From Acidobacteriota bacterium (GTDB taxonomy: Bacteria > Acidobacteriota > Terriglobia > UBA7540), in NCBI GenBank assembly GCA_021827255.1, contig JAKAWO010000106.1, forward strand, positions 1 through 9,284: a DNA stretch of 9,284 nt, given 5' to 3'. The notes beneath the pieces were generated by a model. That model was given only the letters and a program-made list of their open reading frames with translations, was not told where the DNA came from and did not search any database. The number at the start of each line of letters is the position of its first letter. Within the stretch, counting starts at the first letter, position 1. The position numbers and the translations under genes are program-made. Below, piece by piece: positions 1 through 6,962 of the stretch.

Positions 1-179
1 TAGTCTCGTGGCGTGAGCGCCTTGCAACGCTTTCCCCATCTCTCGCCGGTCAAAATAGGTTTATCCGCTTGCGCGACGCCGGGATAGCGAGGAAGACGCC
101 CGAAGCCTTCTTGAGGGCCCACCCTCCAGGCTCGGCGACATTACACTCTGTGGTCGAGGCGGATTCAAGAAGGAAGATA

Positions 180-208
180 TTGTAAGTGGGCGAAATTCTC
201 GCTAAGAT
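180..208 (+). promoter_or_regulatory. possible sigma70-type promoter for the 283-600 gene
   Basis: TTGTAA at 180-185 and TAAGAT at 203-208 are separated by 17 bases. Each matches four of six positions of the vegetative consensus (TTGACA/TATAAT). Transcription would begin near 215, giving a leader of about 68 bases before the ATG at 283. This is the best pair I found in the gene-free first 282 bases. Such matches occur by chance in any few hundred bases, so support is weak. Confidence 0.3.
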
Positions 209-272
209 TCGGCCTCGAGGGGAAGCTTGCGGCTGAAGCTGAGGCGAGCAAGATCAGAAACTGCAATTCGCG

Positions 273-278
273 AGGAGG
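273..278 (+). promoter_or_regulatory. Shine-Dalgarno site of the 283-600 gene
   Basis: A full AGGAGG hexamer lies four bases before the ATG at 283. The spacing is slightly short, but the match is perfect and fixes the start of the small exported protein. Confidence 0.7.
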
Positions 279-282
279 CGGC

Positions 283-600
283 ATGCGAATTAGTCTGATG
301 GTCCTGATGATGACGGCTTTTTTGACGGGCGGAGCCTCGGCTTCTCCCAAGAAGATGACCGAGAAAGCGATTATGCATCAGCGTCAGAAGCAGGAAATGA
401 AGGCACTCAAGCTGAAAGAGAAGTACGAAAAGCAGATGGTCAAGAACCAGGACCTCCCGAAAGCGGTGCGGGCGCAAATGAAGCACCACATGGAGCGAGA
501 ACAGCGGCGCTTGCGCAATCGGCAGAAAGACCAGCGACAGGAACTCAAGGATCGGCAAAGGATCCTACGGGAGGGCTACAAGCAGCTCGGATCGGGTTAA
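283..600 (+). CDS. small exported, highly charged helical protein, function unknown
   Basis: The product has 105 residues. It begins with a hydrophobic segment (about residues 3-16) and an A18-S19-A20 cleavage site, which together read as a Sec signal peptide with cleavage before S21. The mature 85 residues are almost entirely Lys, Arg, Glu, Gln and Met with hardly any hydrophobic core. They are predicted to form one or two long helices, broken near L58-P59, probably as a coiled coil or an extended amphipathic rod with net positive charge. The start is supported by a perfect AGGAGG just upstream, and the stop is TAA. Size and charge recall Spy/CpxP-like periplasmic helical proteins, but I see no LTxxQ motif, so that is only a loose comparison. 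It could bind nucleic acid, LPS or peptidoglycan by charge. I do not recognise a named family. The next gene is 121 bases downstream on the same strand and is also exported. Confidence 0.75.
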   Translation: MRISLMVLMMTAFLTGGASASPKKMTEKAIMHQRQKQEMKALKLKEKYEKQMVKNQDLPKAVRAQMKHHMEREQRRLRNRQKDQRQELKDRQRILREGYKQLGSG

Positions 601-711
601 GATTCAGTTGGATGGGCCGCGCCGTGTTGTGGAGCGAGATCCGATGGCTTGGCGAACAGGAATCCGCCGCACGCGAACTTCTCCGAGCGCAACACGAAAC
701 GACTCCCACGC

Positions 712-715
712 GAGG
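712..715 (+). promoter_or_regulatory. Shine-Dalgarno GAGG deciding the start at 722
   Basis: GAGG lies six bases before the ATG at 722. The reading frame is open from an earlier ATG at 608, so this site, together with the signal peptide that begins exactly at 722, decides between the two starts. Confidence 0.55.
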
Positions 716-721
716 CTCGCC

Positions 722-1219
722 ATGAAACACGTGATGGGCGTTGTGATGATCGCCGTCCTCTCTGCGGCCTTGGGGGGAACGGCGTCGGCTCAACCGCAGC
801 AACAACCGGAGCAGCCCCCAACCCTGCGGCGCGGGAAAGGCCCTGCGGCCGGCCCCAATACGTCCTCCATCGTCAACGCTCGCGCCCTCATGCACGTCCA
901 CACTATTTTCATTGAACCCATGGAGAACCGTTTGGGCATCAAGCTAGCCGGTGATTTGGCCAAATGGGGTCGCTTCCGATTGGCGGTGGATCGAAGGCAG
1001 GCCGACGCGATCTTAAGTGGAACTTGCTTGGACTCGAGCCGCCTCAGATTGCTCCATTCGGAAGTGTTCCTGAGCAACCGGGTGACCGGCGCGGCCATTT
1101 GGCAGGATATCGTGCGCCTGCCGCTTTATCCGCCCCCGCTTCCGAAGGCTTTGGATGCGACGGCCGCAAAAATCACTCGGGACCTGGCTTCCAGCTATCG
1201 GCGGGCGGAGAGCAAGTAA
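722..1219 (+). CDS. exported protein of unknown family, compact C-terminal domain
   Basis: The product has 165 residues. Residues 1-23 are a clear signal peptide (K2, hydrophobic core 4-18, then T20-A21-S22-A23 before Q24). No Cys follows the cleavage point, so it is not an obvious lipoprotein. A Gln/Pro-rich linker (24-48) leads to a domain at 50-165 with alternating strand/helix character: an 'IFIEPMENRLG' strand-helix start, a 'KWGRFRLAVDRRQADAILSG' segment (81-100), a single C102, and a C-terminal helix rich in Ala, Lys and Arg. 'ADAILSG' resembles the beta-strand motif of periplasmic LptE/CsgG-like alpha/beta domains, in which a variable residue set is compared with a low-abundance precursor; this is a pattern impression, not an assignment. 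I chose 722 over the in-frame ATG at 608 because the upstream extension is Arg-rich and would bury the signal peptide. The stop is TAA. The GNAT gene follows after 79 bases. Confidence 0.75.
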   Translation: MKHVMGVVMIAVLSAALGGTASAQPQQQPEQPPTLRRGKGPAAGPNTSSIVNARALMHVHTIFIEPMENRLGIKLAGDLAKWGRFRLAVDRRQADAILSGTCLDSSRLRLLHSEVFLSNRVTGAAIWQDIVRLPLYPPPLPKALDATAAKITRDLASSYRRAESK

Positions 1220-1298
1220 CCGGCCGCTGCTCTCATCGGGGCCGGCGCATTCCTTACGTGACTCGGCGGCTCCCGGCCGCTTCCGAATCCTGGCTCGC

Positions 1299-1742
1299 AT
1301 GATCCTGCGCTCTCATCGGGTATCTGATCTTGACGCGCTTTACCGGATTGACCAGGAATGCTTTCCTCCGGGCATTTCCTACAGCCGGGAGGAGCTGGCG
1401 GGGTTTATCCGCCATCGCTCTTCCAAGACCTGGGTGGCGGAAGAAGAGGGAGAAATCGCGGGATTTCTGGTGGCTGGGCGCGAGGCGGCCAGGGTAGGCC
1501 ACGTCATCACGATTGACATCATTCCGAAGTGGAGGCGCCGTGGAATCGGCAGCGCGCTGATGGAAGTTGCCGAAGCGTGGTCTCGCCGGTCGGGGGCCAA
1601 GCTGTTGTATCTTGAGACGGGCGAAACTAACCGAGTGGCTCAGCGATTCTACCAGGCGCGGGGTTACGAGCAGGTGGACCGAATTGAGAACTATTACGGC
1701 CAGGGCGCTCCGGCCTGGGTTATGATGAAGCTCTTAAAATGA
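1299..1742 (+). CDS. GNAT-family N-acetyltransferase, RimI-like
   Basis: The product has 147 residues, a single GNAT domain of normal RimI length. It is predicted to move acetyl from acetyl-CoA to an amine, possibly a protein N-terminus, in the cytoplasm. Visible features: an N-terminal 'LRSHRVSDLDALYRIDQECFP' type strand-helix (3-23); the acetyl-CoA pyrophosphate loop R79-R80-R81-G82-I83-G84 after strand 4 (I72-I75); then L105-E106, N111 and F117-Y118. In RimI, Glu103 and Tyr115 are the catalytic pair and lie 12 residues apart; here E106 and Y118 have the same spacing, followed by the usual G122-Y123 and a Y132-Y133 pair before a Met-rich C-terminal strand. This supports a RimI-type enzyme, but substrate cannot be read from sequence and ribosomal protein S18 is only one option. 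The frame is open upstream to an ATG at 1155. I chose 1299 because GNAT homology begins there and the extension is Arg/Pro-rich and overlaps the previous gene. No strong Shine-Dalgarno is seen. Confidence 0.88.
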   Translation: MILRSHRVSDLDALYRIDQECFPPGISYSREELAGFIRHRSSKTWVAEEEGEIAGFLVAGREAARVGHVITIDIIPKWRRRGIGSALMEVAEAWSRRSGAKLLYLETGETNRVAQRFYQARGYEQVDRIENYYGQGAPAWVMMKLLK

Positions 1743-1883
1743 CGCTTCGAGGCTGCGCCGCGCGCGCCGTCAGCCGTCCCGGCTTGGCTTGCGCACCCTC
1801 AGCCGCGAGCGGCTTGTCGAACCGCTCCGCTTCGGCCTTCGTCCAGGCGGCCGCCTTTCGGCTTCGCGGCGGCGCAAGATGAG
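1743..1883. other. 141-base GC-rich gap with two inverted repeats
   Basis: No gene is supported here. Two possible hairpins are present. GAGCGG (1807-1812) pairs with CCGCTC (1822-1827), with two further A-T pairs inside after one mismatch. GCCGCC (1850-1855) pairs with GGCGGC (1868-1873) around a 12-base loop. Neither is followed by a T tract, so a classical intrinsic terminator is not shown. The sequence also repeats short 'CTTCGGC'/'GGCTTCG' units. The strip stays open in the frame of both neighbours but contains no ATG, GTG or TTG codon in that frame. Confidence 0.4.
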
Positions 1884-4800
1884 ATGTCCAATCAGCTGAC
1901 CCGTTCCGATCGCCGCATCATCCTTGTGGCCCTGCTGGTCTCGGCGGTCTCGCTCGCGATCGGGATCAAATACTTTTCCCACGCCTTCCCTGAAGCCTCG
2001 CTCCAGCTTCGCGTTAACAAACAGCAATCCCTGCCGATGGCTGAAAAGTTCCTGCGCGGCCGCGGATTCCATCTGGCCGGTTATCGGCACGCCGCGATCT
2101 TCGAATACGACGACGAAGCCAAACTCTACCTGGAGCGCACACAGGGACTGGCCAGAATGAATCAATTGACCTCCGGCCCGGTTCGCCTCTGGCGGTGGTC
2201 GCACCGCTGGTTCAAGCCGCTTCAAAAGGAAGAGTTCCGCGTGGACGTGACGCCCTTGGGCCAGGTGGTCGGATTCGACCATCAAATTCCCGAAGACCGC
2301 CCGGGCGCCCAACTCACCCAGGCAGCGGCTCGCGCCATTGCCGAAAGCTTCCTGACCGGCGTCATGCACCGCAACCTTGGGGATTTGTCTTTTGTCGAAG
2401 CGTCCACGGAAAAGCGCACAGCGGGGAAGAACCCGGCGAAAACCGTCCGGATTGACCACACGTTCGTTTGGAAGGACAAGTCGGTCAATTTAGGGGAGGG
2501 CAGTTACCGCATCTCCGTCCAAGTGGACGGCGACCAAGTGGCCGGCTATCACGAGTACGTCCACATCCCCGACAACTGGCGGCGAAGTTACCAACAACTG
2601 CGCTCCCGAAACATAGACGCCCAGCTTGTGGATCAGGTTTTTTGGATGCTTTTGACCCTGGCGATGGCGGTCATTCTGATCCGCCGTCTGCGGGACCGTG
2701 ACGTTCCTCTGAAGATGTCCTTCGGCTTTGGCGGGGTGGCTGCGGGCCTCTATTTTCTCGGCCAGCTCAACCAGTTTTCGATTGAGAAGTTCGGCTACTC
2801 GACCACCGATTCCTACTCGAGTTTCATCGGCGGTTACTTCCTGAACGCGCTGCTGAGCGCCCTGGGGACCGGCGCCTTGATCTTTCTGGTCGTTGCAGCG
2901 TCCGAGCCGGTTTACCGGTCCGCGTTTCCCGGCCTGCCCTCGATCCGGCGCACGCTGAGCTGGTCCGGCCTGCGTTCGCGCTCGTTTTTCATCGCCAACG
3001 TCGTCGGCATAGCCATGACCTTTTTCTTTTTCGCTTATCAGACCGGTTTCTATTTGATTGCCAATCGGCTGGGCGCGTGGGCGCCCTCCGATCTCCCTTT
3101 TTCGAATCAGCTCAACACGGCGATTCCTTGGGTGTCGGTCTTGTTCATCGGCTTTTTCCCGGCCGTCTCCGAGGAGATGCAATTCCGTGCTTTCGCCATC
3201 CCTTTCCTCAGAAAGACTTTCCGCTCGCTTCCCGCCGGCTTGATTGCCGCAGCATTTATCTGGGGGTTCCTGCACTCCGCCTATCCCAATCAACCGTTTT
3301 TCATTCGCGGCCTGGAAGTAGGATTCGCAGGCATTATCGTCGGCCTCCTCATGCTGCGGTTTGGGCTGGTCGCCACGATGATTTGGCACTACTCGGTGGA
3401 CGCCCTTTACACGGCCTTCCTGCTCCTGCGCTCGCACAATCGGTATCTAATGGTTTCGGGCGGGGTCACGGCGGGCATCATGTTGGTCCCGCTGGGGATT
3501 GCCCTCGTCGCCTACCTTCGATCCGGCAGCTTCAGCGATGAGTCCACGGTCACGAACGCGGCCGCTGGCGTCGCCCCGCCTCGTGAAGCGACGGTGGAAG
3601 CGGAAACCCAGGCAGCGCCGCTTGAGGTCCCGTCTCTTTCCCCGCGGCGGCGAAGGCTGGCGCTGGCCGCGGTTCTGGTGTCGGCAGGGCTCGCGCTCAT
3701 TCCGGCTTACCGTTTTGGCAAAGGGATCAAGCTCGGCGCAACTCGCGCCCAAGCGGAGCAGGCTGGGCTTCAGTTCTTGCGGGGGCAAGGGGTCAACGTG
3801 GCGAGTTTCCATCACGTCGCCTGGCTCGATGAGAACGTGGACTCGCTCGCCTTGCGTTATCTCCTCCAGCGACGTTCCGTGGAGCAATCGGACCGGATTT
3901 ATCGCCAGGCCACGCGGCTCGAGCTGTGGGAAGTGCGCTTCTTCCGGCCGCTGCACCGCGAAGAGTATCGAGTCTTTGTTGACGCGACCGATGGCAAGGT
4001 CTTTGACTTCCAGCACCTGCTCAACCAGGACGCGCCCGGCGCGTCGCTCACTCCGGCGGAAGCCGAATCGCTGGCCGAGCAATTCCTCAAAAACCAGGGT
4101 TATAACCTTGCGGGCTTTGCGCTTCAGAATTCCGAAGCTAAAAAGCGGAAGGCCCGCGAGGACTACACGCTTACTTGGCAGGCCAAGGCCGGCGACCCGC
4201 GCAACGTGGGTCAGGCCCATTACCGGATTGAGGTAAAGATTGCCGGGAATCAGGTTACGTGGGTGTCGCGGTACTTCAAGCTGCCGGAAACCTGGGTTCG
4301 CCGGCGCGAAGCCTCGCGCCTCGCCAACACCCTGCTGCTCGCCTTGAGCGGGCTGCTTTCCCTGGGATTGGCGGGCGGCTTCATTTTTCTTTTCGTTCGG
4401 CAAGTCCGCGCAGGCAAGATTCTGTGGCGGCGCGCCGCCGTGCCCGGGATCATCCTCTTTGTCACCGCCGCCTTGATGGAATTGAACCGATTGCCCGTCA
4501 TTTTCCAGGGGTACGCCACCTCCACTTCACTGGCGAGCTTCTGGATTGAGGTGGCCGCTTCCCTTGCCGTCGTCCCGCTCTTCATCGGGCTGGTGGGGTG
4601 GCTGGTGGCGGGGTTGGCGGCGAGCCTCTATCCAACCGCCTGGCAGGTGATTCGCGCCCCCGCGCGCCGCGCTTGGCGTCGCGACGCAGGGCTCGCTATC
4701 ATCGTGAGTCTGGCCGCGGCCGCCGCGCTGGGAAAGCTCAGCACGCTGTTTTCCGACCGTTTTCACGCCTTCGCTCCGGTGAGCATCGGTCTGCTTCCCA

Positions 4801-5261
4801 GCCAGATGGATTCGTTTTTTCCTGCCGCCGGATCCTTCCTCACGGCGGTCACGGTGGCGATCTTCGCGAGCGCGTCGGCGGGTTTGCTCCTCTACGCGGT
4901 GCTGCTTGGCTGGCGGCGCCGAGCCTGGTGGTTCTGGGCAGGATGGCTGCTCGTCATCGTCGCGCTCGGCCCCTCGAGCGCCCATTCGGTCCGCGAATAT
5001 CTGGCGGGCTGGGTTCTCAACGCGGTTCCGTTGGCGGTGGCGGCGGTGCTGGTCGGCCTGTTTTTCCGCTCCAACGTCCTAGCCTATATCGGCGCCGCCT
5101 TCACCCTGGCGGTGGCTCAGCCCGTGGTCGCCCTGCTGTCACAGCCGGCGCCCTTTTTCCGCTGGAACGGTTTGATCCTCACGGTGCTGTCTCTGGCGGT
5201 TTTGGCCTGGCTGCTCTTGTTGTTCTCTCCTTCGCCGCCAGCCGCGCCCAACCCCTCCTGA
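1884..5261 (+). CDS. CPBP/Rce1-type intramembrane protease fused to a degenerate second copy
   Basis: The product has 1125 residues, several times the usual CPBP length (roughly 200-300). It is built as two similar halves. Half A: TM anchor (12-30), an extracytoplasmic region (about 35-245) ending in PepSY-like 'LTQAAARAIAESFL' type elements, then a multi-TM block (about 250-545). The CPBP motifs are all in this block: E430-E431-xxx-R435 (EExxxR), a W460-xxx-H464 version of FxxxH, and H502-xxx-D506. These are the metal- and water-binding residues of the CPBP (Abi)/Rce1 family of membrane glutamic proteases. A Thr/Ala/Glu-rich linker (about 551-588) joins half B. Half B repeats the anchor (about 590-608), the extracytoplasmic region (compare 100-120 with 679-697, and 141-157 with 719-735) and the first TM segments (G304-F314 against G876-F886), but it has no EExxxR or H motifs. 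The start at 1884 is the first start codon after the upstream stop and is followed at once by TM1. The Shine-Dalgarno is weak. The stop is TGA. Substrate is unknown; CPBP proteins act in prenyl-protein processing, bacteriocin self-immunity and signalling. Confidence 0.88.
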   Translation: MSNQLTRSDRRIILVALLVSAVSLAIGIKYFSHAFPEASLQLRVNKQQSLPMAEKFLRGRGFHLAGYRHAAIFEYDDEAKLYLERTQGLARMNQLTSGPVRLWRWSHRWFKPLQKEEFRVDVTPLGQVVGFDHQIPEDRPGAQLTQAAARAIAESFLTGVMHRNLGDLSFVEASTEKRTAGKNPAKTVRIDHTFVWKDKSVNLGEGSYRISVQVDGDQVAGYHEYVHIPDNWRRSYQQLRSRNIDAQLVDQVFWMLLTLAMAVILIRRLRDRDVPLKMSFGFGGVAAGLYFLGQLNQFSIEKFGYSTTDSYSSFIGGYFLNALLSALGTGALIFLVVAASEPVYRSAFPGLPSIRRTLSWSGLRSRSFFIANVVGIAMTFFFFAYQTGFYLIANRLGAWAPSDLPFSNQLNTAIPWVSVLFIGFFPAVSEEMQFRAFAIPFLRKTFRSLPAGLIAAAFIWGFLHSAYPNQPFFIRGLEVGFAGIIVGLLMLRFGLVATMIWHYSVDALYTAFLLLRSHNRYLMVSGGVTAGIMLVPLGIALVAYLRSGSFSDESTVTNAAAGVAPPREATVEAETQAAPLEVPSLSPRRRRLALAAVLVSAGLALIPAYRFGKGIKLGATRAQAEQAGLQFLRGQGVNVASFHHVAWLDENVDSLALRYLLQRRSVEQSDRIYRQATRLELWEVRFFRPLHREEYRVFVDATDGKVFDFQHLLNQDAPGASLTPAEAESLAEQFLKNQGYNLAGFALQNSEAKKRKAREDYTLTWQAKAGDPRNVGQAHYRIEVKIAGNQVTWVSRYFKLPETWVRRREASRLANTLLLALSGLLSLGLAGGFIFLFVRQVRAGKILWRRAAVPGIILFVTAALMELNRLPVIFQGYATSTSLASFWIEVAASLAVVPLFIGLVGWLVAGLAASLYPTAWQVIRAPARRAWRRDAGLAIIVSLAAAAALGKLSTLFSDRFHAFAPVSIGLLPSQMDSFFPAAGSFLTAVTVAIFASASAGLLLYAVLLGWRRRAWWFWAGWLLVIVALGPSSAHSVREYLAGWVLNAVPLAVAAVLVGLFFRSNVLAYIGAAFTLAVAQPVVALLSQPAPFFRWNGLILTVLSLAVLAWLLLLFSPSPPAAPNPS

Positions 5262-5381
5262 ATCGCGCCGCCCTCAGTAGAGCATCACCGAGTCCAGCAA
5301 CTTGCGGCGGCCATTCTGCCAGAGAGCGTACTGCAATTCGCGCTTCCCAATCCCCCGCGCTTGCCTTTAGACTCTGGCTAA
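5262..5381. other. 120-base gap before the glycosyltransferase, no clear promoter
   Basis: No gene is seen. GCCGCC near 5267 could pair with GGCGGC near 5307, but across a loop of more than 30 bases and without a T tract. A TAGACT at 5368-5373 resembles a -10 box only eight bases before the next ATG, with a poor -35. If real it would give a nearly leaderless transcript. The strip carries a copy (5330-5342) of a 13-base string also found before the first gene. Confidence 0.3.
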
Positions 5382-6962
5382 ATGGCACCACAGGGTCAGA
5401 AATCGCCCCGGCAGCCGCGCCCTTGGCGAGAGGCGGCGTTGGTCTTTGTGGTTGCGGGCTCGCTGCTCTGGCTGATGGCCGGCAATCTGTTCATCCTTGG
5501 GCTCGACGAGGGCATCTACCTCGACGGCGGCTTGCGCGTGCTTTACGGTCAAGCCCCCTACCGCGATTTCTTTGCCCTCACGGGCCCGGGCAGTTATTGG
5601 TTGGAGGCGGCGGCGTTCAAGCTGTTCGGGGTGACGCTTGCGGCGGGCCGATTGGTCATGGTGCTTGATGTCGCTCTGCTCACGGCGCTGGTCTTTTGGC
5701 TTTCCGCGCAGTTCAACGGGCGAACCGTGGGCCTGGCCACAGCGTTCGTCTTTTTTGGCTTTGAGACCGGCCTTTCGTTCCGGCTCTACGCCAACCACCG
5801 CTGGGATTCGTCGGCACTGGCGATGCTCGGGGTGGCCTTCGCGTTCAAGGCCGCTGAGCCAGCGCCCCACGGGCGACTCGCCATCCTCGCCAGCGGCTTC
5901 TTCGCGGCCGCGGCGGCCTGGTGTACGCCTCCCGTCATCCTGCTCGTCATCGCGCTGGGCCTGTGGCTGCTCGCCAGCCGTGAAGGCAGACGAGTTGTCC
6001 CCGCCTTCGTCCTGGGTGTTTTCGCTTGCTCACTTCCAGCCATCGTGGCGCTCACGCGGGAACAGGCGCTCGTGCCGATGCTCCGCAGCATGGCGTGGAA
6101 TGTGAAGAACTATTCCGGCGCTAACCGCGTGGGTTACGGTTACGGAGCGTTTCCGGCCGGCGGCTGGCGGACGCTCTTTGCCGGCGCGCATGGAACGGCG
6201 CTCTTGATTCGCGCTCTGGATTTTTTTCTGACGCTCGTGCCGCCGCTCCTGCCGTTTGTGGTTTATGCCGCATGGCTTTTGCGCACTCGGAAGAGTGTCG
6301 CGGAAATGGGCAATGAAACCGGCCGCCTGCTGCTGCTTCTGATCGCTTCCGCCGCGCTTCTGCTTTCAACCTATCCGCGCTGGTCGGCCGACCAGTTGAT
6401 GTTCGTGACCCCAATCTTTTATATGCTCGCCCCGTTCCTGCTAGGGCGTTTCCTTGGAAGCTCGTGGCGGACGGTCGTGGGCGTTGCGCTGGTTTTGCTC
6501 GCCGCCGTCGCTCTGACGGTCTCCGTTGCCGGCCTGACTCGCGAGCCGGCTCTTCGCACCCGCGTCGGCGTCGTGCGCGCCGTTCCGCAGGACCAGCAAC
6601 TGATTGTGGCGCTCGATGCCAGCATCCCCAGCGGCTCAAGCCTGTTCGTTTACCCTTATCTTCCGGTCGTCTATTTCCTGACCGGCGGCGTCAATCCCAC
6701 GCGCTACGATTTCCTCCAACCCGGCATGATGACCGCTCGGGATGTATCGCTCGTCCTCAGCGAGCTCCGCGCTCACCCGCCGCAATCGGCGGTCTATTTC
6801 GCATTTTCGCCGGCGGTTTTTTTTGGCATCTGGCCGCGCGCTAACCCGCGGCGCAAGCGCATGGAGCCTCTCGTGGCCTGGCTGCGCTCGAATTATCACT
6901 TGGCCGAGGCCGTCTTCCATCCTGTCGCGGAGTTTGCGATTCTTCAGCGGAATTCTCCCTAG
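5382..6962 (+). CDS. GT-C fold membrane glycosyltransferase (PMT/ArnT/GT39-like)
   Basis: The product has 526 residues and about ten or more hydrophobic segments, the first at about 18-40. Directly after TM1 comes L41-D42-E43-G44, followed by 'GQAPYRD' (56-62) and 'GPGSYWLEAAAFKLFG' (68-83). This matches the first extracytoplasmic loop of PMT/ArnT-like GT-C enzymes, where an Asp-Glu pair is catalytic and the next elements read 'G..pYrD....P.~y~~~~~~~lfG'. A second loop contains N138-H139-R140-W141-D142. Such enzymes take a sugar from a polyprenyl-phosphate donor on the outer face of the inner membrane and transfer it to lipid, protein or polysaccharide; donor and acceptor cannot be told here. 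The C-terminal 100 residues form a soluble-looking part with a Y-F-A-F strand and a final 'VAEFAILQR' strand, as in several bacterial GT39-like proteins. The ATG at 5382 lacks a good Shine-Dalgarno. The TAG stop lies inside the CTAG shared with the convergent transporter gene. Gene family confidence is good, specificity unknown. Confidence 0.85.
   Translation: MAPQGQKSPRQPRPWREAALVFVVAGSLLWLMAGNLFILGLDEGIYLDGGLRVLYGQAPYRDFFALTGPGSYWLEAAAFKLFGVTLAAGRLVMVLDVALLTALVFWLSAQFNGRTVGLATAFVFFGFETGLSFRLYANHRWDSSALAMLGVAFAFKAAEPAPHGRLAILASGFFAAAAAWCTPPVILLVIALGLWLLASREGRRVVPAFVLGVFACSLPAIVALTREQALVPMLRSMAWNVKNYSGANRVGYGYGAFPAGGWRTLFAGAHGTALLIRALDFFLTLVPPLLPFVVYAAWLLRTRKSVAEMGNETGRLLLLLIASAALLLSTYPRWSADQLMFVTPIFYMLAPFLLGRFLGSSWRTVVGVALVLLAAVALTVSVAGLTREPALRTRVGVVRAVPQDQQLIVALDASIPSGSSLFVYPYLPVVYFLTGGVNPTRYDFLQPGMMTARDVSLVLSELRAHPPQSAVYFAFSPAVFFGIWPRANPRRKRMEPLVAWLRSNYHLAEAVFHPVAEFAILQRNSP

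Noticed and set aside
113..126. GAGGG/CCCTC hairpin as a terminator of an upstream gene
   Set aside because: Only a 5-bp stem with a four-base loop and no T tract; no upstream gene is visible, although a TAG at 1-3 could be a stop by chance.
608..721. Upstream ATG extension of the 722-1219 protein
   Set aside because: It would put 38 Arg-rich residues before a textbook signal peptide; GAGG six bases before 722 supports the later start.
1155..1298. Upstream ATG extension of the GNAT protein
   Set aside because: It overlaps the preceding gene, is Arg/Pro/Ser-rich, and GNAT similarity begins at the ATG at 1299.
2490..3437. Long open frame on the minus strand (315 codons) opposite the CPBP gene
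   Set aside because: It is antisense to clear TM and CPBP motifs; its product is low-complexity Arg/Gln/Asp-rich as expected of a complement frame in high-GC DNA. The same holds for 1770-2459 and 3447-4403 on the minus strand.
4598..5668. Plus-strand open frame of 356 codons bridging the CPBP and glycosyltransferase genes
   Set aside because: It overlaps both real genes in another frame and is Arg/Gly/Ala-rich with no hydrophobic pattern; a shadow frame.
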